From Rhopalosiphum padi (Eukaryota; Arthropoda; Insecta; Hemiptera; Aphididae): a DNA stretch of 64,000 nucleotides. The position numbers were made by a program, and so were the translations under genes. Below are positions 39,301 to 45,900 of this stretch, piece after piece. The stretch is taken from positions 14,604,581 through 14,668,580 of the forward strand of contig NC_083597.1 of NCBI RefSeq assembly GCF_020882245.1, given 5' to 3'. Within the stretch, counting starts at the first letter, position 1. Each line of letters opens with the position of its first letter. The notes under the pieces are model-generated. The model made no database searches, was not told where the DNA came from, and saw only the letters and a list, made by a program, of their open reading frames with translations.

Positions 39301-41636
39301 TAACTCATTATTTTGATAACTATTAATGTTTTTACATAATTTACAGTCAAAATAAAAAAAATTATGGTAATTAAATTTTACTTTTTTTAATTTCATATTT
39401 TGAAACAGAATATTTTTAGGAGTATTTTGTTACGTAAAAATCAAAATTCAGACAATTAATTTATAAGTTATAAGCATTTGAGGTATAGGTAAGTAGAATG
39501 GAAAGGTACGGGTATAACTTGGAAAATATTGTTCCACAACTACTTATTTAAACTTTAAATACTTATCCCATAAACTACTCGTCTGAATTTTGATTTTTAA
39601 ATATAAAAATACTTCAAAAAATATTTTGCTCCAAAATATGAAATTAAAAATATATGTTGCCATTCAAGAAAGTATTAAAAATATAATTTACAATAAAAAA
39701 TATTGTTTTATTTTGATTAGAAATTATGTAAAAATTGATTTTTTCAAAAACATTAATACATTTTAAATAATGAATGTTGTTTGATAAAAGATTCACCAAC
39801 TATATAATATATAAAATTGAAAGAAGCTCTTAATTACAGTTTTTGTGGTCTTATTTTTTGGAAAAAATTTGATAAATTGATTATATAAAATTGACTACAA
39901 TAAAATAAAATATGATAGTAACACAAATAAATTTATTGCATCTTTCAGAATCTAAAAAAAGCCAAATGGAAAATTTAAAAATTTAACTTTTAGAGCCATG
40001 TAAAATTAAACATTAATAATCTATAGCTGCACTCAAATAATGTATAACACTATTTATAAATTACAAAATTCTAACGTTTACTATTAAATTGCATAAATTA
40101 AATAATAATAAACTATTAATATTTAGTTATTATCTAATAAGTATCTAATTCATTCATTGAAATAAAATTTGGTACATTCAAAATTTTTGTTTGGTAACAC
40201 TTTATCAGGCATCATGCATTTAACTAAAACAAAACTCTGTTAGTCAATAATGAGAAATAACAACATATAACTAAGAAGAAATCTTTCCATGTTTTCGTTA
40301 ATTAATTATATTGGTACTAGAATTTATTACTGAAGTCTTCAGTTTTTATAATATAGTAGCAAAATATGATGGTATACATATATTATCAGTTAGAAATACC
40401 AGGAGTCTCCAACCTTTTTTTTTACGATGAGCTAACATTTTTTAATAATAAATTAATAAATTAAAAACAATGAAAACAAATATATTATTTTCAAAATATT
40501 AATTAACTTAGGCCATAGGATAAAGACCCCTGATATAAATTAATAAAATATTAAATTTAACAATGAATAGTATCGAATAAGGTAACTAAATTATATTCAG
40601 CAATATTACTGATCATTAATTTAAAAACTTCTGGTTTTAAATTTTAATCTTTTGTTTTAATTCATTAAATTTAAAGCTTAATATTGTTTTCATTGTGTTA
40701 CTTAATAGTTTGAAAAAAAAAATAACAATGGTTCAAACATATAAAATAGATTTAGAATTATAAGTCAACTTATTGACAAGTCTCTAAATCATGTTATAAA
40801 CATAATATAGGTAGCTAGTATAAGTGTAATCAATAGTTGTATGAAAATATTATGACCTTATATATTTTAAATAAAACTGTTAAAAGTAATGATAAAAATT
40901 CGAGTATTTTTACTATAATCTCAGCAACTCCAATTTTATAAAAATTTTCAATTCAAATTGGTATGAAACTTCCAATAAAATTTTTAATATTAAAATATTT
41001 TAAAATAACTAACATTTCAAATAGTAACCTATTCATAAATATATAATTAATTAATACATCTTGTAATGTTAAATTGAAATGGAATGTAATAATTCATGAT
41101 GGTAAAAATTCAAATGATTTTATTTAGGTGTTATAAATTTAGATTTGTTTAGTGTATTATGGTACATGATCTTTTCTTTTGTAATTCTAAATGTATAAAT
41201 GTATTTAAATATTATGGTTTATCTTATAATAATTTATCAAATATAATTAAGAATACATTAAGAAAAAGTAATGGTTTTATATTTAAACATAAAAGTTAAT
41301 TTAATAATAGAATCACTGATGTCTACTAGCTATATATATATACCAAATTAAATGAATACAATTTAATTGAAGACCAATAGACCAAAACCAAAACACATGT
41401 TTCATATGGACCACCATAAAAGTAGGTAATAATGATCAGCTGTTGATATCTATGTGCAAATTATATTTATTATTTTTACCAAGTATTTCTTTGAGCACTG
41501 CCATAGATGATATAGTGTTATAATTAATGGTGTTGTAATTGATGGCAGACACCAAGTCCCCGACTTCATCGTCCTCTTCTTCGCCCTCATCGTCCTGTCC
41601 AGTGTTGTTACTTTGCTTCCCAGCTGTTGATGACAT
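1585..41636 (-). CDS. SNF4Agamma: AMP-activated protein kinase gamma subunit, long isoform
   Basis: Regulatory gamma subunit of the AMPK heterotrimer; it binds AMP/ADP/ATP in its CBS domains and couples cellular energy charge to kinase activity. Fourteen minus-strand exons join in phase: 41480-41636, 37733-38097, 34820-34898, 33735-34093, 32220-32468, 17426-17462, 3194-3330, 3062-3110, 2690-2980, 2435-2616, 2122-2325, 1913-2059, 1756-1849, 1585-1685. They total 2451 bases, 816 aa plus stop. Residues 1 to about 415 are a Ser/Thr-rich, probably disordered extension; the CBS core follows and ends at residue 816. All junctions have GT donors and AG acceptors. The start at 41636 is the first ATG in frame (MSSTAGKQ). 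The core is very close to insect SNF4Agamma as I remember it. Exon joins are inferred from splice sites and phase, not from transcripts; the identity of the core is near certain. Confidence 0.85.
5387..5459 (-). CDS. SNF4Agamma: candidate short alternative first exon of AMPK gamma
   Basis: From the ATG at 5459 an open frame of 24 codons plus one base (starts MRKKEDHEKTW) ends at a good donor, CGC|GTAAGA. The leftover C joins the GA of the acceptor exon at 3330 to give Arg and continues in frame as ALLRRSSLDPE. The single-base phase matches the other exons that feed this acceptor. It would encode a short form of about 425 aa with almost no extension. Support is only the donor, the phase and the ATG; no family similarity is recognised, so it could be chance. 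The flank at 5460-5650 has somewhat more CpG than the intron around it. Confidence 0.4.
6655..6675. repeat. short (AAT)n microsatellite
   Basis: About seven AAT units lie in an AMPK-gamma intron. Confidence 0.75.
8894..9398 (-). CDS. SNF4Agamma: alternative first exon of AMPK gamma (proximal isoform)
   Basis: Open frame from the ATG at 9398 (MEVKAAKPLRLVM). The frame stays open upstream but only through GTG, so 9398 is the first usable ATG. The exon gives 168 codons plus one base and ends at donor AAG|GTACTA. The last G joins the GA of the acceptor after 3330, reading ILKEG-ALLRRSSLDPE. The peptide is Ser/Pro/Gln-rich and probably disordered (SPSSRSPSPSRRSSPR; a run of four Gln). It carries the basic-serine motif RNRSKSLDDG and ends with DAYKIFESILKEG, which I recall from the N-termini of insect SNF4Agamma isoforms. 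Together with the core it predicts about 569 aa. The exon is GC-rich against an AT-rich background, as a promoter-proximal exon would be. Confidence 0.8.
9399..10130 (-). promoter_or_regulatory. 5' UTR / promoter region of the 9.4 kb first exon
   Basis: CpG-dense DNA (heaviest at about 9690-10030) lies directly upstream of the alternative exon 8894-9398, inside an AT-rich intron. Many overlapping open frames on both strands here look like by-products of GC content. A short (GT)n tract lies near 9590-9606. No core promoter motif can be assigned with confidence. Confidence 0.5.
10139..10171. repeat. (TAA)n microsatellite
   Basis: About 11 TAA units with one interruption lie at the upstream edge of the CpG-rich promoter region. 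Confidence 0.85.
11571..11992. mobile_element. foldback MITE, copy 1 (long terminal inverted repeats)
   Basis: The left arm begins GGAGGACGTTATACCCGCAT. The right arm ends with its near-exact reverse complement (ATGCGGGTATAACGTCCTC). The arms stay complementary for well over 150 bases each, meeting around 11780. The flanks are TTA on the left (11568-11570, followed by G) and TTAA on the right (11993-11996). This could be a TTA duplication (PIF/Harbinger type) or a decayed TTAA (piggyBac type). There is no transposase, so it is non-autonomous. A second, one-armed copy lies near 60290-60546. Confidence 0.8.
15180..15860. repeat. dispersed AT-rich repeat, copy A
   Basis: The region shares diagnostic stretches with 57940-58700. 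One is a TTTTTGA(A/G)TTACA(A/G)CAAAATAA core (near 15310 and 58410). Another is the motif TTTT(A/C)ACTTTTGA(C/T)(C/T)CCC (near 15760 and 58540), also seen near 50475. No open frame is present. The family is not identified; it looks like an old interspersed element. Confidence 0.5.
17426..17462 (-). CDS. SNF4Agamma: 37-base micro-exon of AMPK gamma
   Basis: It is bounded by a strong acceptor (TTTTACAG) and a strong donor (AAG|GTGAGT). It encodes RAANIPHTNFAQ plus one base of Gly. It starts in phase 0 and ends with one leftover base. It therefore accepts both the long-form exon ending at 32220 and the alternative first exon ending at 28356, and it donates to the core acceptor at 3330. Both distal isoforms would include it and the 9.4 kb isoform would not. 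Found from splice signals and phase; it is too short for an ORF scan. Confidence 0.8.
21441..21760. mobile_element. short non-autonomous TIR element (CAGTGGCG type)
   Basis: The left end is CAGTGGCGTGGCGAACTAAA. The right end, read on the minus strand, is AGTGCCGTGGTGAACGAAAA. The imperfect inverted repeat runs about 25-30 bases. CAGTG ends suggest the hAT superfamily. I could not find a clean 8-base target duplication, so the exact ends are uncertain. No transposase is present. Confidence 0.55.
22144..22166. repeat. poly(A) tract
   Basis: A run of 23 A residues; a second run of about 17 A lies near 22273. Confidence 0.85.
22779..23065. mobile_element. foldback MITE relic, second family
   Basis: It begins ACAGGGCGATTCTTTAATTA and includes a stretch similar to the element at 39270-39800 (TTTTACATAATTT, CAGTTGAAATAAAA, then AAATTCAGA and TAAGTAGTTTATGAGTT). 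The inverted counterpart of GTATTTAAAGTT is present near 23050, but most of the second arm is missing. Confidence 0.55.
23167..23336. mobile_element. 170-base MITE with AGGCGTGC inverted ends
   Basis: The termini are AGGCGTGC on the left and GCACGCCT on the right, with GC-rich subterminal blocks (GCTGGGGGTGCACAA; ATCCCCCTCTCCCC) in AT-rich intron. No open frame. The target duplication is not clear. Confidence 0.5.
28180..28200. repeat. (TAA)n microsatellite
   Basis: Seven TAA/AAT units just downstream (in transcript sense) of the 28.4 kb alternative exon. Confidence 0.8.
28356..28802 (-). CDS. SNF4Agamma: alternative first exon of AMPK gamma (intermediate isoform)
   Basis: GC-rich open exon ending at donor TTC|GTATGT in phase 0, which fits the micro-exon acceptor at 17462. 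It holds KPRSRSLDGG, the same basic-serine pattern found in the other N-termini, then His/Pro/Ala-rich sequence. The first ATG in frame is at 28802 (MYVVRTPTPSL). A second ATG at 28607 (MSWYFRWMFSQQQ) begins the part that looks more protein-like, and its context has G at -3; it may be the true start. Other donor-like GTs in the exon have the wrong phase. The predicted protein is about 560 aa from the first ATG or about 495 aa from the second. Confidence 0.65.
28803..29340 (-). promoter_or_regulatory. CpG-rich promoter/leader region of the 28.4 kb first exon
   Basis: The dense CpG block (to about 29000) upstream of the alternative exon contrasts with the surrounding AT-rich intron. A purine-rich, GA-repeat stretch (GAGAGGGCG, GAAAGAGAGGGGG) lies on the plus strand at about 28250-28335, just past the donor. 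No specific core promoter element is claimed. Confidence 0.45.
30504..31768. mobile_element. hAT-superfamily DNA transposon, decayed (1265 bp)
   Basis: It begins CAGGGATGGCCTGG and ends CCAGGCCATCCCTG, a perfect 14-base terminal inverted repeat. It is flanked by a perfect 8-base duplication ACTATATG (30496-30503 and 31769-31776), the hAT signature. On the minus strand near 31059-31253 an open frame resembles the C-terminal hAT dimerisation domain (LPVTQVTYEPSFSTLKYIK; compare the family's RSFSxLK pattern). The rest of the transposase is missing or decayed. The intact termini and duplication suggest a fairly recent insertion. Confidence 0.93.
31059..31253 (-). pseudogene. hAT transposase C-terminal (dimerisation) remnant
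   Basis: The fragment contains LPVTQVTYEPSFSTLKYIK followed by LRSKLCNENAEAFILM, matching the spacing of the hAT C-terminal dimerisation region; the usual Arg before SFS is Pro here. No DDE catalytic region or BED zinc finger is found in the 1.27 kb element, so it cannot encode an active transposase. Confidence 0.75.
32220..32468 (-). CDS. SNF4Agamma: AMPK gamma long-isoform exon 5
   Basis: Acceptor TTTACAG, donor GCT|GTAAGT, phase 0 at both ends, 83 codons. The peptide is Ser-rich and contains RPRAGSDSAS, MMDLFRHRSQSAVSAEDKRKA and a VPPPTRNR segment. The MMDLFRHRSxSAVS block is a conserved feature of insect SNF4Agamma long isoforms as I recall them. It joins the micro-exon at 17462. Confidence 0.85.
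32469..33734 (-). other. AMPK gamma intron
   Basis: AT-rich intron with no coding signal. The open frame at 32878-33078 on the minus strand has no coding character. Confidence 0.6.
33735..34093 (-). CDS. SNF4Agamma: AMPK gamma long-isoform exon 4
   Basis: Acceptor TTAATTAG at 34094, donor CAA|GTTAGT at 33734, 359 bases. It contains VVAALAKTKKGSVG, a Gln-rich run, MSPKPRSGQSPSH and LLDAFRPRSKSDAASKK. The last is a recognisable block of insect SNF4Agamma N-termini. It enters with one base carried from 34820 (completing Gly in RPRSGTWSKGG) and leaves in phase 0. Confidence 0.85.
34094..34819 (-). other. AMPK gamma intron
   Basis: AT-rich intron. The minus-strand open frame at 34369-34560 has no coding character. 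Confidence 0.6.
34820..34898 (-). CDS. SNF4Agamma: AMPK gamma long-isoform exon 3
   Basis: 79 bases with acceptor TGTTTTAG and donor CTG|GTAAAA. It encodes ELGSQPLPTTADESDGQ and then RPRS, with one base left over. Short, but both splice sites and both phases fit its neighbours at 37733 and 34093. Confidence 0.75.
34899..37732 (-). other. AMPK gamma intron
   Basis: A 2.8 kb AT-rich intron without coding signal. It contains a 25-base perfect tandem duplication at 35011-35060. Confidence 0.6.
35011..35060. repeat. tandem duplication of a 25-base unit
   Basis: Two identical copies, starting ACTAAATGTATAAATATATT, lie head to tail at 35011-35035 and 35036-35060. Confidence 0.9.
37733..38097 (-). 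CDS. SNF4Agamma: AMPK gamma long-isoform exon 2
   Basis: Acceptor GTTAAAG, donor GCA|GTATGT, 365 bases. It encodes AQDSPEDADWFQHYFLRHVN, then a Ser/Thr/Pro-rich stretch (STPPISPPSHHRDKH) and SMDDVWIKRYDAETSKRRA. It enters with one base (G) from 41480 and leaves in phase 0. The start is set by the acceptor, although the frame is open further upstream. Confidence 0.8.
38965..39031. repeat. 67-base hairpin (22-base arms)
   Basis: The arm at 38965-38986 (starts TGTAACAAGACTATTTGAC) pairs with 39010-39031 at about 19 of 22 positions across a 23-base loop. The outer flanks (ACAGTATATA / CCCTGTATAG) also pair weakly, resembling the TACAGGGTG termini of small transposons. Probably a mini foldback MITE; a microRNA-like precursor is less likely. 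Confidence 0.6.
39270..39800. mobile_element. foldback MITE, second family, two-armed copy
   Basis: The left arm begins ACAGGACGATTTTTTTTATC and holds TATTAATGTTTTTACATAATTT and AATCAAAATTCAGAC. The right half contains their inverted counterparts (GTCTGAATTTTGATTTTTA; AAATTATGTAAAAATTGATT; ACATTAATAC). The centre is near 39525. There is no open frame. A one-armed relative is at 22779-23065. Confidence 0.75.
41480..41636 (-). CDS. SNF4Agamma: AMPK gamma long-isoform first exon
   Basis: ATG at 41636 (context AAA ATG T), 52 codons plus one base, donor CTTG|GTAAAA. It encodes MSSTAGKQSNN, an acidic run (DDEGEEEDDEVGDLV), an INYNT direct repeat and MAVLKEIL. The leftover G completes Gly with the next exon (KEIL-G-AQDSP). 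The frame upstream has TTG but no ATG, so this is the first possible start. I recognise no domain; assignment rests on phase, on the donor and on lying upstream of the other long-form exons. Confidence 0.7.
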
Positions 41637-42987
41637 TTTCACCTTAATTTCCAATACAAAGCATCGAAACACCAGTGAACATTTTGAAGGAACGAATACC
41701 AATCAATAAAAGAATTGCCCCCACAAAACATTCGGTATGGGGATCCCTTTAGAAATGAAACAACACAAGATATTTATATGTATAATAACAAACAAATATG
41801 TATACAATGTATATATTACATATAACACATACGGTATAATCGCGTTTATTTGTTTGTCGTATTTTATAACAAAATTTGATATGTACCTGTTTCTTAAAAA
41901 ATGTGCCGGCCAACCATTATGATCCGAGGCTCTGAAACAAAGCGAGTGAGTAATGGAACACAGTCTGACTCTCGGGCTCTCGGGCTGGACGATGGTCGGT
42001 GTAGACCGATCATGAACAGATTGCCAATAAATAAAAAACCTTGCAACAACAGTTTGCTTTACGAAAGCCGAATTATTATTTTATTTTCCCCTGTGTTTTT
42101 GTTTTGCCATATCGATGTGCGTGATGAGGGCGGTAAGAAGCTGCGAACCCGGCCAAAAAGATGGCGCCACCGACTATGTTGTTATTGTTCTCATAAGCGA
42201 TATAACTTGTTAAAGTATTTCTCGGCATTTTAAAAATAGTAAATACAGAATATTTTGTGCAATATACAATCGTCGTCCATCGACACGCACACACGCAATA
42301 TTTAAACACCCACCACAATCCACAATCATACGTAATGTTTTTTATGGCGAATTTTCGTTTTTTTTTTTTAATCTTCTACGAAACACCAGAGTAGTAAGTT
42401 TACACGAGACGCGCAAGCGCAGCTGATGATTATAATTATTATAGCCTGTTGGTAGTGTATACTACTTACCGTGGTTGTGGATCTTATCCGATCGGTCAAT
42501 TTTACCAACCACTAATCATCGATTATGAATAATATTTTTTTCCTACCGTCGTCGTCCGACTTTTTCGCGTTTGTATTTATTTGTTATTTTATTGGCAATT
42601 TTTGCTAACTGATAAATTATTATTATTCTATTTTTCGTCATCCAATCATTTATATCCGGTTTCTTGACGACTAATTTATACATGTATATTACGTGCGTAT
42701 ATATGTATACGGTACGCGAGCGTTGTCGTTTGTTTACGCCAAGTTTTGACCGACACCGAGTGAAGTGCTGCCGCCGCTGTTGACCAGCGACGACAACGAC
42801 GATGCGTTATAGATGAAGCTCGTTACGCTCGCAGACCACTGCCACCGAAAAAACCTTTTACTTTTTGGCCCTCGCAAACGCGGTCAAACGACAGCAAAAT
42901 CAGATCCATCAAAAGTATGCACTGCTGCTCCTGCTCCTGCTCCTGTTGCACAATACCATAAAACCAACCGACTGATCAACCACAGTG
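41637..42987. promoter_or_regulatory. divergent promoter region of AMPK gamma and PPP1R37
   Basis: The two start codons face away from each other across about 1350 bases. GC content rises at 42120-42180 and 42690-42990. AAGATGGCGCC at 42158-42168 matches the YY1/Pleiohomeotic pattern often found near start sites. An acceptor-like TTGTTTCAG on the minus strand near 41935 suggests that the AMPK-gamma leader may be spliced. Open frames here on both strands look non-coding. Confidence 0.5.
42802..42816 (+). other. minimal upstream ORF (MRYR stop)
   Basis: ATG at 42802, four codons, stop TGA at 42814-42816. It overlaps the ATG of the next upstream ORF at 42813. It lies in the presumed leader of PPP1R37 and could lower main-start usage if transcription begins upstream of it. 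Confidence 0.5.
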
Positions 42988-42995
42988 ATGACTGA
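42813..42995 (+). other. 60-codon upstream ORF overlapping the PPP1R37 start
   Basis: It begins MKLVTLADHCHRK, has an Ala/Pro repeat (APAPAPVA), and its stop (TGA, 42993-42995) lies inside the overlap ATGACTGA with the main ATG at 42988. It may be a translational control element. Alternatively a mini-intron could remove its end: AAAA|GTATGC near 42916 and CCACAG at 42985 are a plausible short intron. No similarity is recognised. Confidence 0.45.
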
Positions 42996-45900
42996 ATGGA
43001 AATCCAGATCGTTACCTAGCAATTTCGAAATACTTTCCCTGTCAAATGTGCCAGTCGGTCCGTCGTGTTTACGTTCAAACTCTAAGAAAACATACATCAG
43101 TCGCAATGTATCTTTTCCGGACGACGAAAGTCAAATTGTCACTGGCGTTCTCGAAACCATGCATCCTTGGGAATCCAGTAAATAATTTATAATATTATGC
43201 CTCTGACATAATTTAGCTTTAGGAACACAGTGTATAATTAAACTTACCTTTTATTGTTCTCAGTGGAAAACGTAACTATTGAGTTACTTACAGCCAAATA
43301 TAAAGAATCATGTGAAAGACACAACACTAATCCATTATACTCTGTCCTCAATCAAATAAAATCTATAAATACAAATTTGGAGAGAAACGAATGTCTTGAT
43401 CTTAAAGGTGTTTTATTAACCAATGTCGACTGGGAGAGCCTTGAAGAAATTTTTAAAAGAGTTCAGTTTAGAACTATAAATGTTGAAGCAACTGGATTAA
43501 ATGATGATGTAAGACAACTTAAATATTTAAATATTATGATTTTCATTAAATCGGTTCTAAACTATAATTTTTAAAATTAATTTCTAGAAAAGTTCTTATA
43601 AAATAAGTTTACTAATTAATTATTCCTGCAAGAACTTGATTAGATAGAGTTAATTAGTAAATCATAGCTAGTGCATACCTAACTATTTTTTTTTTTTTTT
43701 TTTTTTAATAATAATTTCCTGAGTACTAAACTTTTATAAACTCCCAAAGCAATTCAAACATAAGTTCTAGTATAAATATTAATAGAAAAAATATTACTGT
43801 TTTTGCTTGGCAAAGAATAAAAAACAAATATACACATAAAATTAAAATAATTCAAGCTTATAATGCTAATGACTTAATTCAAAAAATTTGAATTAAACCA
43901 CTATTCATTGTTTATTAATCCATTTTTAATTTATTTAATTATTAATATGAACTTTTTTATTCCAAATTCTATCACTAAGTAAAATAATTTTAACACCTTA
44001 CATAAATAATAAATTTAATTGTGTAATATATCTTACTGATTTTAAGTCAATATAGTTTTGATAATATAAATTGTTCTGTTTACAATATTATATTAATATT
44101 TATATATTATTATATTGAATTAGAATAATGCGATTCTCATTAATTAAAATGTTGTCTTTGATAAACAGGTGATTTAAACCTGTTCAATAAGTACTCTACA
44201 GTAGTAATCTTCTAAACATAGTCTAGTCTGTTGAAAAAAAATTTCTAAAACTATGTCTTATTGAGTACCTGTGAATGATTGAACTTTGGAATGTTTTAAT
44301 AACAGAGATATCTCCTATTTTTCTTTTTTTCTCATATTTATTTTAAAGAACACAATAATTTATTATTGGATATTAATAATAATAAATTTATAAGATAAAT
44401 GTATTTTAAATTAATTTTTAATTTTTAGACAGCAATTGCATTATTTGATATGTTAGACTTTTATGAATCTGCTATTTGTTTAAACATATCTTCTAACAAT
44501 GATATTGGCACTAGAGGATGGCAAGCATGTGCTCGTACATTAAAAAAGGTGGATAGTAATTATAATTTAAAAATGAATGCATTTTAAATTTAAATAAAAA
44601 TTTGAATTTATTTTCAGTCAAAATGTTTAGAAGAATTAGAAGCGAGGAATACAATACTTAATGAGTCAAATATGACTTCTTTAGGTCGTTCGTTAAAATT
44701 TGGTTCACAATTATGTGTCTTAAAACTTGAAAATTGTAATCTTGCAGACCGGCCATTAACATCATTAGGTGATTATTTTTAAATACAATGTTATGTATTA
44801 TTATGTATTATTATATATTTTTATTTAATTATTTTAATTAACTTAAAAATATTTGAACTTAATCAAACAATTTTTAATTGTATAAACCTTGAAGCAATAT
44901 ACCATCTATGAATGATGATTTTTTTTTTTTATTATTATTAATTAAGTAAAAAAAAAAAAAAAAAATTTTATTAAATATATTCTAACAAATTGTTTCAGTT
45001 TCTCTAATAAAATTAAATAACACATTAAAAGAACTTTATTTGGGTGAAAATTATTTAAATGAAAACGATGCTAAACAACTTTCAATTTTACTAAAATGTA
45101 ATACCACTTTGCAGTTGTTGGATTTAAGGTAAACATGTAGATTTTTATAAGTAACACAATACTATACACATTTGGACATATCAATACCTAACTAATTATT
45201 ATTTCGGATTTTAGCAATAACAATATTCAAAATAAAGGTTTTAAATTACTTTGTGAAAGCATTGTGAATCAAAATTCTCCTTTGACAATTTTAATTGTCT
45301 GGAATAATAACTTAAATTCAGAGTGTTCAGAATGTTTGTCAAACTTATTGGTAAATATATTTAATTTTTTTTTATTAAAACATTAGATATAATTATTTAT
45401 ATATATATTTAGAAAGAAATCTTTTATAAATGTATTTAAATGGATTATTTTCCAATCATAATAGTATACTAATTTATTATATTTTTTATTTGTAGGGGGC
45501 TGAAACCAAATTAGAAATGCTCAATGTTGGGTTTAACTGTTTACTTGACACCACAGCTAGTGCTATTGAAACGCCATTGAAAAACAACAAAAATTTGGTA
45601 CGCTTAGGATTGCAAAGTACCCAAATTACTTGTAAAGGAGCTAAATATTTAGCAGAAGCATTGGAAGCCAATACTTCTTTACAAGTAAGTACCCCTTTGT
45701 GACTACACACATTCTACAACTAATTCATTTAAAGTAAATATAGTCTTAATAGATATTTATATAGATTTAAAATTATTATAAATAATTATTTAGTATTTAA
45801 TTTAATCTAATCATAAAACATATAAACTATAATTTATTATTTGCCTTATAAATGTTAGTGATATTACACAAAAACATCATCAAATAAAAATTAATTTTTC

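Larger units (their letters stand above)
38098..41479 (-). other. AMPK gamma first intron of the long isoform
   Basis: AT-rich intron without coding exons. It carries a foldback MITE at 39270-39800 and a small hairpin at 38965-39031. Confidence 0.6.

Noticed and set aside
41436..41702. The acidic 41.5 kb frame as a separate small gene starting at 41702
   Set aside because: The codon at 41702 is TTG, the first ATG is at 41636, and the frame meets a donor whose phase fits the next AMPK gamma exon.
42076..42318. An 80-codon minus-strand frame in the divergent promoter
   Set aside because: It overlaps a YY1-like site and GC-rich leader sequence and has no recognisable domain; probably untranslated leader of the AMPK gamma long isoform.
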